A DNA stretch of 38,509 nucleotides from Faecalibacterium sp. CAG:74 (GTDB lineage: Bacteria; Bacillota; Clostridia; Christensenellales; Aristaeellaceae). The notes under the pieces are model-generated. The model had not been told where the DNA came from. It made no database searches and was given only the letters and a program-made list of their open reading frames with translations. A program made the translations under genes and the position numbers. Position 1 is the first letter of the stretch. Each line of letters begins with the position of its first letter. Positions 1 through 8,731 of the stretch are shown piece after piece. Location of the stretch: assembly GCA_000437595.1 (NCBI GenBank), contig FR899868.1:1-38509 (forward strand), written 5' to 3'.

Positions 1-43
1 CCATTCGCCAGCCGACCACCTCATTTGTGCGGTGTTACCTTAA
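1..43 (+). repeat. 3' end of TTAA-flanked MITE (family 1), cut by window edge
   Basis: The first 43 bases are nearly identical to the right end of the elements at 8414-8664: the GCCAGCCGACCACCTCATTT stretch followed by GTGCGGTGTTACC and a TTAA flank at 40-43. It abuts an IS5-type transposase relic, so the element probably inserted at a TTAA inside that relic. The rest of the copy lies outside the window. Confidence 0.75.
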
Positions 44-236
44 TCAACAGCTCCGGCGCCGGGTGGACATCTCCGAGAAAATCAAGCCTCATGAGTGGGA
101 AAAACTTCCGTGGCGCTGGATTGTCGAACGTACCTTTACTTGGATGAATGCTGCTCGCCGCGTCCGTCACAGCTCAGCCTGTATTTACCAAGACGGAGGA
201 TGTTCGAGCGAAATCTTCGTAGCAATTCTTCCCGGC
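44..236 (+). pseudogene. IS5-type transposase C-terminal relic
   Basis: The translation contains EKLPWRWIVERTFTWMNAAR, which is the conserved C-terminal region of IS5/IS4-type DDE transposases (W-x-VERTF-x-W) that includes the catalytic Glu. After about residue 50 the homology moves to another frame (FTKTEDVRAKSS then stop, near 200-235), so the gene is frameshifted as well as truncated by the adjoining MITE end. The upstream two thirds of the gene are not in the window. It cannot encode an active enzyme. The IS5 subgroup assignment is an inference from this short motif. Confidence 0.65.
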
Positions 237-286
237 AAGGAACCGGTGGTGGGCACCTGACCCGATGGGAGCCGCCCGCAGCAAAA

Positions 287-322
287 GGAGCGATGCGCTT
301 TTTTGCTGCATCGCTCCCTGAG
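287..322 (-). terminator. Terminator of the sugar-uptake operon (minus strand)
   Basis: Perfect 10-bp stem GGAGCGATGC / GCATCGCTCC (287-296 and 308-317) with an 11-nt loop. Read on the minus strand it is followed by TTTT. It lies about 65 bases past the stop of the solute-binding protein gene, as expected for the end of that operon. Confidence 0.75.
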
Positions 323-381
323 AATGTTTCCTTATGCCGTAGCCATATCAGCAGCGCTGATGGCTATCATCCAGTCCATGT

Positions 382-1965
382 TTACTTGGAAAGCACCTCC
401 ATGGGGAAGTCGCCGCGGATCAAGCCAGCCTCATAGGCAGCTTTGCGCTCATCGACGATTTGCTGGCCGCCAACGTCCAGGATGGCCTGCACGCAGCGAT
501 CATACACCGCGTCAAATTCGGCCGGATCGCAGGTCAGGGCGTTGGTGAGCAGCTCAGCCTGCTTTGCCAGCACCATCTGGCCGTAGTCGGCCTCGGCCTT
601 AATCGACACGGTGAAGCCGATGGGTGCATAGGAATCCTTGGCCATGTACTCATAGGAACGTGCGACGACATCCTCATAGCCGGTGAAGGCCAGGGCGCTG
701 TACTTATTGTTCAGCTCATCATTGCCGAAGCTGTTGCCATTGGACAGGAACACCAGGTCGACAGCGGACAGCCACTTCTGGTCGTCGGGCAGGTTGTCAT
801 TAGTTACACGGCCAACGGGCAGGCCGTCCTCGTTCAGATGATCATAGTGAACGCCTTCAATGCCATTCTGCAGGTAGAACATGTTTTCAGGCTGAGCCAT
901 CCAGTCCATGTACTTCATCGCGGCAACAGCGGTCTCCTTATTCACCCAGCTGGGAATGAAGATGCAGATGCCGTTGGCGGCATAGTTCTCGTGAAGGGTG
1001 TAGCCGTCAGGATTCACGAAGGGGTTAACAGGGATCCACTCGGCGTCCTCGCCCACGTTCTTCTTCATCTCATCGCTGTAATCGGGCCAAACCTGCGTGG
1101 GACCCTCGATGTAGAAGCCCGCGTAGCCCTGGTTCAGATCGCGGTCGCGGATGTCGCCGTTATCAATGGCGAAATTCTCGGAGATCAAACCCTCATTGTA
1201 CAGGGTATTCAGCAGACGATAGGCCTCCTTCGCGCCGGGCATCTGCTCGTGATACAGGGAGTACCAGTCCTCCTTGGTGATCTTGGAGAAGTCCAGGAAG
1301 GAATCCACGATCACGGAGGTGGAGAACAGCGGGCTGTTCTCATACAGCTTCATGGCGTAGGGAACCGTCTGCTCGCCGCCCAGCTTGGCTTCCTTGGCCG
1401 CGCGCAGATAGGCAACCCACTCCTCGGTGGTGGTAGGCTCCGCCATGTTCAGCTTGTCCAGCCAGTCCTTGCGGATGAACAGACCCAGCTTGGCCACATT
1501 GATGCGGCGGGCAGGAATATAATACTGCACCTTAGTGCCGTTCTCGTCAAACTGACCATATTCCAGTACGCCCTGACCCAGAAATTCGGATACGTTCGGG
1601 CCATACTCCGCCAGCAGGTCGTTCAGCGGGGTCAAACCACCCATGTTGACATACTGCTGCACCAGAGCTGTGTCATAGGTATAGCAGATGTCAGGGGCGG
1701 TGCCGCCGGCTAACCAGGTGTTCAGGATGTCGGTCTCGCTCCAGCGGGACACGGGCACAAGTTCCACCTTGATGTGATTGGGGTCGCCAAAGTTTTTCTG
1801 GATGTAGTCGTGCTGCAGGTTGCTTTCAACGCTCAATCCAGACACAGAGCGGTCGAAGCACTCGACGCGCAGGGTGATCCAGTCTTCAGCGTTGGCTGCG
1901 GCAGGGATGCTCAGGCAGGACGCGACCAGGATGAGCATCAGCAGGTAGGACAGGAACTTCTTCAT
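382..1965 (-). CDS. Extracellular sugar-binding protein of an LplA/YtcQ-type ABC importer
   Basis: Secreted solute-binding protein (527 aa) that captures an oligosaccharide outside the cell and delivers it to the two permeases encoded just upstream. The N-terminus is a signal peptide (MKKFLSYLLMLILVASCLS, cleavage probably after AANA); the Cys is not in a clear lipobox. The mature part has the features of the large family-1 binding proteins: TAPDICYTYDTALV early on, a FIRKDWLDKL segment, and a C-terminal YDRCVQAILDVGGQQIVDER tail. I chose the ATG at 1965 over the in-frame GTG at 1974 because AAAGGAG sits 9 nt upstream of the ATG, and the GTG lies inside that spacer. It is last in a permease-permease-binding protein operon and ends before a good terminator. 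Related Bacillus proteins serve rhamnogalacturonan oligosaccharides, but the substrate here is inferred only from the adjacent GH105 gene. Confidence 0.9.
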   Translation of the reverse strand: MKKFLSYLLMLILVASCLSIPAAANAEDWITLRVECFDRSVSGLSVESNLQHDYIQKNFGDPNHIKVELVPVSRWSETDILNTWLAGGTAPDICYTYDTALVQQYVNMGGLTPLNDLLAEYGPNVSEFLGQGVLEYGQFDENGTKVQYYIPARRINVAKLGLFIRKDWLDKLNMAEPTTTEEWVAYLRAAKEAKLGGEQTVPYAMKLYENSPLFSTSVIVDSFLDFSKITKEDWYSLYHEQMPGAKEAYRLLNTLYNEGLISENFAIDNGDIRDRDLNQGYAGFYIEGPTQVWPDYSDEMKKNVGEDAEWIPVNPFVNPDGYTLHENYAANGICIFIPSWVNKETAVAAMKYMDWMAQPENMFYLQNGIEGVHYDHLNEDGLPVGRVTNDNLPDDQKWLSAVDLVFLSNGNSFGNDELNNKYSALAFTGYEDVVARSYEYMAKDSYAPIGFTVSIKAEADYGQMVLAKQAELLTNALTCDPAEFDAVYDRCVQAILDVGGQQIVDERKAAYEAGLIRGDFPMEVLSK

Positions 1966-2032
1966 GGTTTCCACTCCTTTGTTGATTATATTTCAACCGT
2001 CATTCTCCAGACGGCTGAATGCGTAGGGAAGA

Positions 2033-2941
2033 TTAGCCCTTGACAGCACCCACGGTCACGCCGGACACGAAGTAGCGCTGCAGGAAGGGATACACCACCA
2101 GGATGGGCAGCGTGGCGAAGATGATGGATGCGGACTCGATGGACTCGGATATGCTATGACCCAGATCAGCGCTGTTGCCCTCTACGGCGGAGATGTCCAG
2201 GGTGGTGGAGCCTTTGATCAGGTTGTACAGCTTCAGCTGCAATGGCTGCAGGGAAGCGGAGGAGATGTAGTACAGCGCGTCGGAGAAGCTGTTCCATTTG
2301 CCCACCGCGTAGAACAGAGAGAGGGTTGCGATGGCGGGGAGCGTCAGAGGCAGGATGACCTTGAGCAGCACCTGAAAATCCGTAGCGCCGTCGATGATGG
2401 CGGCTTCCTCCAGCTCGCCGGGAAGGGCGCTGATGAAGGAGCGCAGGATGATCATATTATAGGTGGAGATCAGTCCCGGCAGGATGAGCGACCACATGGA
2501 ATTGATGAGGCCGTAGTTCTTAATCGTCAGGTAGGTGGGAATGGCACCGCCGTTGAAATACATGGTAAAGATGACAAACAGCGACAGAAGCCGGCGGCCG
2601 CGCAGGCGCTTCTTGGTCATCGGATAAGCCAGCAGAATCGTCATGACCATCGCCATGGCCGTGTAGATAACCGTCAGCTCGATGGTGTAAAACAGGCTGC
2701 GGATCATGCTGGCGTCGCGCACAATGGCTTTGTAGGCGTTGATCGTGGGCTCGACCGGCAAAAAGGCCACGTCGCCCCGTAGAATGGCGGATTTGGAGCT
2801 TAGGGACACGCTGGCTACGTTGATGATCGGCAGCACGCAGATCAGCACAAACAGCATAATAATCGTGACCAGGATAACCTGAGCGAGGGTCACCTTCTTT
2901 TTCTTTTCAGGCATGAGAACCTTTGTCTGCACGGTAGTCAT
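2033..2941 (-). CDS. Sugar ABC transporter permease, LplC/YtcP type
   Basis: Inner-membrane permease of a carbohydrate (CUT1) ABC importer, with about six membrane helices. The EAA loop that docks the ATPase is visible as EEAAIIDGATDFQVLLKVIL. It ends with the RYFVSGVTVGAVKG tail typical of LplC-type subunits. An upstream in-frame ATG at 2950 directly abuts AAAGGAGG with no spacing; the next ATG at 2941 sits 9 nt from it and is taken as the start (302 aa). It lies between the LplB-type permease (18-nt gap upstream) and the binding protein gene. No ATP-binding subunit is encoded in the operon, so a shared MsmX-like ATPase elsewhere in the genome is expected. Confidence 0.9.
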   Translation of the reverse strand: MTTVQTKVLMPEKKKKVTLAQVILVTIIMLFVLICVLPIINVASVSLSSKSAILRGDVAFLPVEPTINAYKAIVRDASMIRSLFYTIELTVIYTAMAMVMTILLAYPMTKKRLRGRRLLSLFVIFTMYFNGGAIPTYLTIKNYGLINSMWSLILPGLISTYNMIILRSFISALPGELEEAAIIDGATDFQVLLKVILPLTLPAIATLSLFYAVGKWNSFSDALYYISSASLQPLQLKLYNLIKGSTTLDISAVEGNSADLGHSISESIESASIIFATLPILVVYPFLQRYFVSGVTVGAVKG

Positions 2942-2959
2942 GATTCTCATCCTCCTTTC

Positions 2960-3910
2960 TTACATGATGCCTTCCTCGCCAAGGCGGCGAGAGACAAAGT
3001 TGGCGGTGGTGATCATAACAAGGCCGACGACCGACTGAAACAGACCAATGGCTGTTGCGCGGGCAAACTGCGCGTTTTTGATGCCTGCGCGGTACACAAA
3101 GGTCGAGATAACGTCGCAGTAGTCCTGCACCATGGTATTGCCGATCACAAAGGGCCGGTCGAAGCCGATATTCATCATCTGCCCCACGTTCAGGATCAGC
3201 AGAACCACGATGGTGGAACGGATGCCGGGAAGCGTCACATGCCAAATCTGCTGCATCTTGTTAGCGCCGTCGATCTTGGCGGCCTCAAACAGCTCCTGGT
3301 TGATGCCGGTGATGGCCGCCATGTACAGGATGGTTCCCCAGCCCATGCTCTGCCACACACCCACCAGCACATAAGTGACGCGCCAGTAAACGCCGTTGGT
3401 CAGGAAGGGGATATTATTGGAAATAAGGTTCATCTTCATCAGCGTGGAGTTGACAACGCCGGTGGTAGGGGCAAAGATCGTCAGTACCATGCCGCCGATG
3501 ATAACCCAGGACAGGAAATGGGGCAGATACAATAGCGTCTGCGACACGCGCTTAATACCTGTGGATTTGATCTCATTGAGCGTGATAGACAGAATAATGG
3601 GTACCGGAAAGCCGACAATCAGATCCAGGAAGTTCAGCAGCAGCGTGTTTTGCAGCGCAATAGAAAAGTCTCTCATCTTAAAGACAAACTCAAAGTTTGC
3701 CATGCCCACAAACTGACTACCGGCAATCCCCTTGAACAGATTGTAGTTCTGGAAGGCGATCACGATGCCATGCATGGGCGTATAACGGAACATAATATAG
3801 AAGATAACCGGCAGGATCATCATCAGATACAGCCGCCAGTCGCGCTTTAGGCTGATCGCTAAGCCGTGAAGCCAGGATTGTCTCTTCTTTGCGTGTGCCA
3901 GACCAGTCAT
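2960..3910 (-). CDS. Sugar ABC transporter permease, LplB/YteP type
   Basis: First gene of the minus-strand uptake operon; 316-aa CUT1-family permease. Visible features are a basic cytoplasmic N-terminus, a first helix beginning LYLMMILPVIFYIMF, the YTPMHGIVIAFQNYNLFKGI segment characteristic of LplB-type subunits, and an EAA loop (FEAAKIDGANKMQQIWHVTL). The start at 3910 is preceded by AAAGGAGG about 7 nt upstream. It would pair with the LplC-type permease to form the channel. It is divergent from the AraC regulator at 4166, with about 255 bases between them holding the control region for both directions. Confidence 0.9.
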   Translation of the reverse strand: MTGLAHAKKRQSWLHGLAISLKRDWRLYLMMILPVIFYIMFRYTPMHGIVIAFQNYNLFKGIAGSQFVGMANFEFVFKMRDFSIALQNTLLLNFLDLIVGFPVPIILSITLNEIKSTGIKRVSQTLLYLPHFLSWVIIGGMVLTIFAPTTGVVNSTLMKMNLISNNIPFLTNGVYWRVTYVLVGVWQSMGWGTILYMAAITGINQELFEAAKIDGANKMQQIWHVTLPGIRSTIVVLLILNVGQMMNIGFDRPFVIGNTMVQDYCDVISTFVYRAGIKNAQFARATAIGLFQSVVGLVMITTANFVSRRLGEEGIM

Positions 3911-4100
3911 GAGGGTTCCTCCTTTGCTCTGAGGGCGCGTTTACTTCACTCAATTTTTGCGGCGCGCCCATGTGCGATATGGAAGCTTATTTCTCGTTTG
4001 CTCCATCTTGCTGGCTATAACATACTACAAAACTGACAACTGTTCCACTAACAATACTGATTATTCCTATCATCCTTGACAAAAATCGACCGTATGTGCC

Positions 4101-4129
4101 TTTCAAAAACATATGCTTTTCGGTATAAT
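4101..4129 (+). promoter_or_regulatory. Probable promoter of the AraC-type regulator
   Basis: A perfect TATAAT (4124-4129) is preceded at 17 nt by TTTCAA (4101-4106), a weak -35. It lies about 37 bases above the regulator ATG. The rest of the divergent gap (3911-4100) presumably holds the minus-strand promoter, which I could not place confidently. Confidence 0.5.
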
Positions 4130-4165
4130 GATAGCAACGACAGGAAGAAAGTTGAAGGACGCAGC

Positions 4166-6469
4166 ATGACGGCAAAGAGGAACCGGCATAAGCAATCAGT
4201 TCAGCCCAAGGTCATTGAGATTGCAACGAGAAAGTATCTCGCCATTGCCATTGTGATCACCTTCCTGCTCTCCGTGATCCTGACGGTGATCCAAATCGTC
4301 TCCCTGTCAGGCTACACCTCCCACCTGGCCGATACGGGTGCACGACAATTAGAGCAGCGGCTGGAACTTGCGCTGCAAAACATTCAGAGCAACGCATCCA
4401 TGCTGCGCGTAAGCCGTGAGACCGCCAAACTGAGTCAAACTGTCTCCTTCACGGAGGAAGCACTACGCAGCATCAACTATATGGAAACCCTCAACACCAT
4501 CAAGCTGACCGACGACGCGCTGTATGACATCTGGGTGCTGAACGAGGATCGCGGCGTGGTCTACACAGCCAGCCGTACCCGATACAGCGCAGACGTTCCG
4601 GCCATCCGCAATATTGTGGAAGAAACAGCGCAGGAAGCGTGGGACGAGGGATTTGCCATCGCTCAGGTGGATGGATATCCCGGACAGGAGATCAGTCGTT
4701 CATGCCTGATCTACCGGCAGCGTTTAGACGTGTCGGACGTGGGTTTTCACGGCGCTGTCTATCTCTTGCTGGACTGCAAAAAGCTGTACGCCTCCTTGCT
4801 TGAACACAATGACAGCCTGGAGGAGCTCATGGTGCTCACCCACGACGGACGCACGGTCTGTTCTCAGCCGATGAACTCTCAGCCGGTCGGCGCACGGGTT
4901 GAGGCGGCTATTGACTTTCTCGCGTCCCCCAACGAGACTTACCAGCACTGGGTTGACGGAGGAAAAATCTGTTCCGCCTATCGGGGCAGGCATTTCCTCT
5001 ATGTGGTATGGGTGTCGGGCGATATTGTGATCATGACCGTGGTGCAGCAGGCGCTGTATGCGCTGATAGTGCTGGCGGTGTTCATCATGGTCATCGTCAT
5101 CAGCTTCCGCATGATTGCGCGGCAGATGAACCGTCCCATCGCCGAATTGCAGGCTACCCTTGAACGTCAATTGCAGGAACAGTCGATCCCAACCGACACG
5201 GCCAGGGAAGCCACCAACGTCCTGACTCAGGTATCGGAGCAATGGCATGCCAGCGATGGGCAGGAAACCATCCAGCAGATGGATCTTCAGCTCTATGAAG
5301 CCGTCACTTCCAACAAGCTGACCGAAAGTATGCTGGTTCATCTGGCATCCTTCGATCATTATGTGTTCCTACTTTGCGATATTGACGAGCCGCATCAGCA
5401 CATTGTCGAGGCGCGTAAGCTGTCGCCCTTTCTGGATTATCTGCTGCGCTATTCTCTCCGAGGTATTCTGGGGGAGGGGGAAAGCTCCTACACAGTGCGG
5501 ATCAATGAGTGGTCCATTGCCGCCGCCGTCAGTTTCCAGAACAGCCCCTCCGAACAGGCGCGTCAGGCACTGATGGACAAATCGTCAGCCCTTATGCAGG
5601 CTTTCACCACCTGCACGCTCAGCTTTTCCTGCTCCTCCGTCTTTTCCGGACGGGAGCATGTGGCCGAGGCGCTGAACGAGGCCAAGCGCGCGATCCGCTG
5701 GAAGCTGGTGCGCGGCGTCGGGTGCACCATCCTTTATACGCCCGGAATGGGCGTGTCAAGATCCTTTACGTTCCCGCAGGCAAAGATCCAGAGCATTGTC
5801 TCGTCGATTGACCGGGGAGAAAACGCGATTCATGAACGCCTGAGGGAGCTGCTTGCAAAGCTGCTGGAGAGCGACGCAGGTATGGACGACCTGGAGTTCG
5901 CCGTGTCCCAGCTCTTAGGCGTGCTGATCCAGACGGCCTTTCGCAAGGGCGTGCAGTTCAACGCCTTGTTTGACGAACCGGAGCATTCCCCGTTCCGTTA
6001 TCTGAGCAGCTTTGACACCTTGGAGCACATGCTGACATGGCTGGAGGGCAAATTTGTTCAGCTTTCCAGGCAGTTGGCTAAGGCGCACAAGGGCGGCAGC
6101 GGCTATACGAACAAGTTTATCCGCTACATCGGCGATCACTATGCCGAGTCTCTTACGCCCGAGGATGTGGCAAGCGCGCTGGGAATCAGCTATTCCTATC
6201 TCAGAAAGATCATATCGACGGAGATGGGAACAACCTTTTCAGCCTATCTGCTCGGCATCCGCCTTGAAAAGATGAAGGAATTGCTGGTGAATACGACCAT
6301 CTCCCAGCGGGATATTGCCGAGCAGGTCGGCATTGGCAGCGAGCAGACCATGTATCGTCTGTTCAAACAGTATATGGGATGCTCCCCCGGCGAGTATCGG
6401 AAGCATCCCTCCGCAGACAGTACCATAGCCGCCGAGACGGCGGATGAATATCATGAAAGCGAGGAATAA
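4166..6469 (+). CDS. Membrane-anchored AraC-family regulator with extracellular sensor (YesS-like)
   Basis: 767-aa one-component regulator. The order is a short basic N-terminus, a transmembrane helix at about 24-47, an extracellular sensor of roughly 240 residues (probably Cache-like), a second helix at about 294-315, a linker with a degenerate cytoplasmic domain, and a C-terminal AraC/XylS DNA-binding domain in the last ~110 residues (IRYIGDHYAESLTPEDVASA, then IAEQVGIGSEQTMYRLFKQY). This layout is that of YesS/YtdP-type regulators, which control neighbouring pectin or oligosaccharide transport genes. The ORF is open from 4076, but the ATG at 4166 has AAGGA upstream and lies downstream of the TATAAT, so 4166 is preferred. 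It is divergent from the ABC operon and followed 4 bp later by the gene at 6474. It probably activates both. Confidence 0.88.
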   Translation: MTAKRNRHKQSVQPKVIEIATRKYLAIAIVITFLLSVILTVIQIVSLSGYTSHLADTGARQLEQRLELALQNIQSNASMLRVSRETAKLSQTVSFTEEALRSINYMETLNTIKLTDDALYDIWVLNEDRGVVYTASRTRYSADVPAIRNIVEETAQEAWDEGFAIAQVDGYPGQEISRSCLIYRQRLDVSDVGFHGAVYLLLDCKKLYASLLEHNDSLEELMVLTHDGRTVCSQPMNSQPVGARVEAAIDFLASPNETYQHWVDGGKICSAYRGRHFLYVVWVSGDIVIMTVVQQALYALIVLAVFIMVIVISFRMIARQMNRPIAELQATLERQLQEQSIPTDTAREATNVLTQVSEQWHASDGQETIQQMDLQLYEAVTSNKLTESMLVHLASFDHYVFLLCDIDEPHQHIVEARKLSPFLDYLLRYSLRGILGEGESSYTVRINEWSIAAAVSFQNSPSEQARQALMDKSSALMQAFTTCTLSFSCSSVFSGREHVAEALNEAKRAIRWKLVRGVGCTILYTPGMGVSRSFTFPQAKIQSIVSSIDRGENAIHERLRELLAKLLESDAGMDDLEFAVSQLLGVLIQTAFRKGVQFNALFDEPEHSPFRYLSSFDTLEHMLTWLEGKFVQLSRQLAKAHKGGSGYTNKFIRYIGDHYAESLTPEDVASALGISYSYLRKIISTEMGTTFSAYLLGIRLEKMKELLVNTTISQRDIAEQVGIGSEQTMYRLFKQYMGCSPGEYRKHPSADSTIAAETADEYHESEE

Positions 6470-6473
6470 TCAC

Positions 6474-8417
6474 ATGGACAACCTGAAGTATCTGGAACAT
6501 GTCGTGGAGCTTGGAAAGGTCCAGGCTGCAACCACGCCCGAGGAAATGTCCGGCGCGTTTGACGCGTTCAACGGCTTCCTGGGCCTGTATTACGATCTGG
6601 CGAAGATGGAGCTGCAAAAGGCCGGGATCGACACGCCGCCTATTCGAAACTTCGCCATTGACAAGGCGCTTGAGCGCATCGACGCCCGCCTGGACTGCGC
6701 TGATTTCACCATCCCCGCGCTGATCCGTATGCTGCGCGAGCATCGCGGAACGCGCCTGAATGAGGAGCAGGCACAGAAGATTGAACAGAGTCTGATTCAT
6801 TTCAAGTATTGGCTGGACGAGCCCGGCGATGTGCACGCCTGCTTCTTCACCGAGAATCATCAAATCCTGTATCACAGCGCCGAATATCTGGTGGGGCAGA
6901 TGTATCCTGACGTGGTGTTCCCCAACAATGGCATGACCGGCGCTGAGCATCACGCCCATGCCACCGCCTTCCTGCGCCGCTGGCTGAACTGGCGTGAACG
7001 CTTCGGCTTCAGCGAATGGCTGACTCAGGGATACTACATGGATGACATGCTGGGTCTGGTCAACCTGATGATCTATGCCGACGAGGCGGATATCCGCACC
7101 CGCTGCCGCATGCTGATTGACATGCTGGTGTTTGACCTGGCGGTCAATCATTTTGAAGGGCACTTGCCCACCACCCATGGCCGCGTCTATACCCGCTTTA
7201 TCATCGAGCCCGACTATGAGGATTGCTCCGCCGTGATGGCGCTGCTGTTTGATAAGGGATACGCCGGCACCATGAGCAACTGCGCCGTGATGTTGGCTGC
7301 CAACGGCTATGTTTGTCCCAAGGCTATCCTGGCGGCAGCAGCGGCTCCCACGGGAATCCAAACCAACCGCGAGCGCATGAGCATCGACGTGGCGGACGCC
7401 AAGTATTATGGCGTGGATCCCGCCGACTTTGACAACATCATGTTCTTCTGGGGGCAGCAGACATACTCCGACCGCCTGACCATTGAGAACTCGCTGAAGG
7501 TGTTCCCCACATGGAACTGGATGACTAACCGTGTCCGCGCCTACTATGAGCGCTACAAGCTGCATGATGAGGCTGGTGCGCCCTGCGTGGATGCGCCCGA
7601 CTTCACAGCCATGACACAGGTGGACATCTACACACGCCGTACGCCGGACTATATCCTCAGCTGCGCGCAGGATTTCCGCAAGGGCCGCATGGGCTATCAG
7701 CAGCATCCCTGGACGGCCTCCCTGGGCGGCAAGGCAGTCATCTTTACAACCAATCCCGCTTCCACCGAGTATTCCAACCGTCCCAACTGCTGGGCCGGCA
7801 ACCTGACCCTGCCCCGCGCCGTGCAGCATGAAAACGTGCTGCTGTGCCTGTACCGCGTTGAACCCGACTTTGTGGATTACCTCTATTCCCACCTCTACTT
7901 CCCCAGGCATGAGATGGACGAGGTGGTGGAGAAGGAGGGCTGGATCTTTGGCCGCAAAGGCGATGGGTATGCGGCGGTGTATTCGCTGCTGCCCGGCTAC
8001 TGGGAAAAGAAGGATCCCGCCATGTTCAAAGCGCTGTACGCCGAAAGCTGGCAGGAAAAATATGACCGTGCCGACGATTATGAGTACATCGCGCAGGGTC
8101 ACGCAAACGTGTGGGTCATTGAAATGGGCTCCAAGGCTGAAAACGGCAGCTTTGAGGCGTTCATGGACGGCTTTGCCGGGAAAAAGGTGTGCGGCGACAC
8201 GCACAACCTGATCTACCAGTCTCCCTCTCAGGGTGAGATCACCTTCGGCTGGAACAGGCCCCTGACCGTCGGGGGAGAAACCATCTGCATCCATGGCTAC
8301 AAGCGCTATGATAACGAGTTTGCTCAGACGGAATTTGACGCGGGCGCAATCGAGATCAATGCCGGCGGTCATCAGACGATTCTTGACTTTGAAAAGGCCG
8401 AGCGCACGGATATTTAA
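6474..8417 (+). CDS. Conserved protein with ENHQ motif; possible polysaccharide lyase-like toroid enzyme
   Basis: 647 aa, no signal peptide, so probably cytoplasmic. I do not recognise a characterised family. The N-terminal two thirds look helical, as in alpha/alpha-toroid enzymes, with FFTENHQILYHSAEYLVGQM (near residues 120-140) and QGYYMDDMLGLVNLMIYAD as the most conserved-looking stretches. The C-terminal third looks beta-rich (QQHPWTASLGGKAVIFTTNP, later GEITFGWNRPLTVGG). Toroid plus beta-sandwich is the fold of several lyase families, and a lyase would supply the unsaturated product used by the GH105 downstream; that function is inference. The start at 6474 has GAGGAA 9 nt upstream, embedded in the last codons of the regulator gene. 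Its TAA stop coincides with the TTAA flank of a MITE, so the original C-terminus could have been altered. Confidence 0.6.
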   Translation: MDNLKYLEHVVELGKVQAATTPEEMSGAFDAFNGFLGLYYDLAKMELQKAGIDTPPIRNFAIDKALERIDARLDCADFTIPALIRMLREHRGTRLNEEQAQKIEQSLIHFKYWLDEPGDVHACFFTENHQILYHSAEYLVGQMYPDVVFPNNGMTGAEHHAHATAFLRRWLNWRERFGFSEWLTQGYYMDDMLGLVNLMIYADEADIRTRCRMLIDMLVFDLAVNHFEGHLPTTHGRVYTRFIIEPDYEDCSAVMALLFDKGYAGTMSNCAVMLAANGYVCPKAILAAAAAPTGIQTNRERMSIDVADAKYYGVDPADFDNIMFFWGQQTYSDRLTIENSLKVFPTWNWMTNRVRAYYERYKLHDEAGAPCVDAPDFTAMTQVDIYTRRTPDYILSCAQDFRKGRMGYQQHPWTASLGGKAVIFTTNPASTEYSNRPNCWAGNLTLPRAVQHENVLLCLYRVEPDFVDYLYSHLYFPRHEMDEVVEKEGWIFGRKGDGYAAVYSLLPGYWEKKDPAMFKALYAESWQEKYDRADDYEYIAQGHANVWVIEMGSKAENGSFEAFMDGFAGKKVCGDTHNLIYQSPSQGEITFGWNRPLTVGGETICIHGYKRYDNEFAQTEFDAGAIEINAGGHQTILDFEKAERTDI

Positions 8418-8582
8418 GGCACTACCGCACAATTCGTCGGCAGCGCTGGCGATGCCTTTTCTGCCATCTGCTTCTTGCAGAAATCTCGATTTACCTCCAG
8501 TAAACCTTCGATTTCTGCAATCGCATCTGACAAAAAAATGCATTCGCCATCGCACCAACTCATTTGTGCGGTATTGCCTTAA
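8414..8582 (+). repeat. Full-length TTAA-flanked MITE (family 1)
   Basis: 161-bp body (8418-8578) between TTAA sequences at 8414-8417 and 8579-8582. The terminal inverted repeats are GGCACTACCGCACAA and, reversed, GGCAATACCGCACAA. It has no coding capacity beyond chance frames. A homologous element lies inverted at 11473-11631. TTAA fits the YTAR target of IS5-group transposases. Confidence 0.8.
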
Positions 8583-8664
8583 GGCAACGCCGCACAATTC
8601 GGCGGCGCGTCGGGCGATGTCTTTTCCGCCAGCCGACCACCTCATTTGTGCGGTGTTACCTTAA
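8579..8664 (+). repeat. Shortened MITE family 1 copy, in tandem
   Basis: A 78-bp internally deleted copy (8583-8660) sharing the central TTAA with the full-length copy on its left and ending at TTAA 8661-8664. The ends GGCAACGCCGCACAA and TTGTGCGGTGTTACC are retained and about half of the interior is missing. Its right part matches the partial copy at 1-43 almost exactly. Confidence 0.75.
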
Positions 8665-8685
8665 TATGCGCTCCGCTGTTTGAGC

Positions 8686-8706
8686 GACCGGGTATAATTC
8701 CCGGTC
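8686..8706. promoter_or_regulatory. Inverted repeat enclosing a TATAAT -10 box
   Basis: GACCGGG (8686-8692) and CCCGGTC (8700-8706) form a perfect 7-bp inverted repeat around TATAATT (8693-8699). This looks like a repressor operator laid over the -10 element of the binding-protein pseudogene/GH105 transcript. No good -35 is present 17 nt upstream, only 6-12 bases from the MITE end, so the insertion may have removed it. Confidence 0.5.
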
Positions 8707-8731
8707 ACAGAAAATGATTGAGGTATTTCCT

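Noticed and set aside
6363..8645. 760-codon minus-strand open frame opposite the ENHQ protein
   Set aside because: It runs through the MITEs and antisense to a gene with good start signals; no domain is seen.
8414..8664. Short CRISPR-like repeats
   Set aside because: The repeated segments are inverted terminal repeats of MITEs, with no regular repeat-spacer pattern anywhere in the window.
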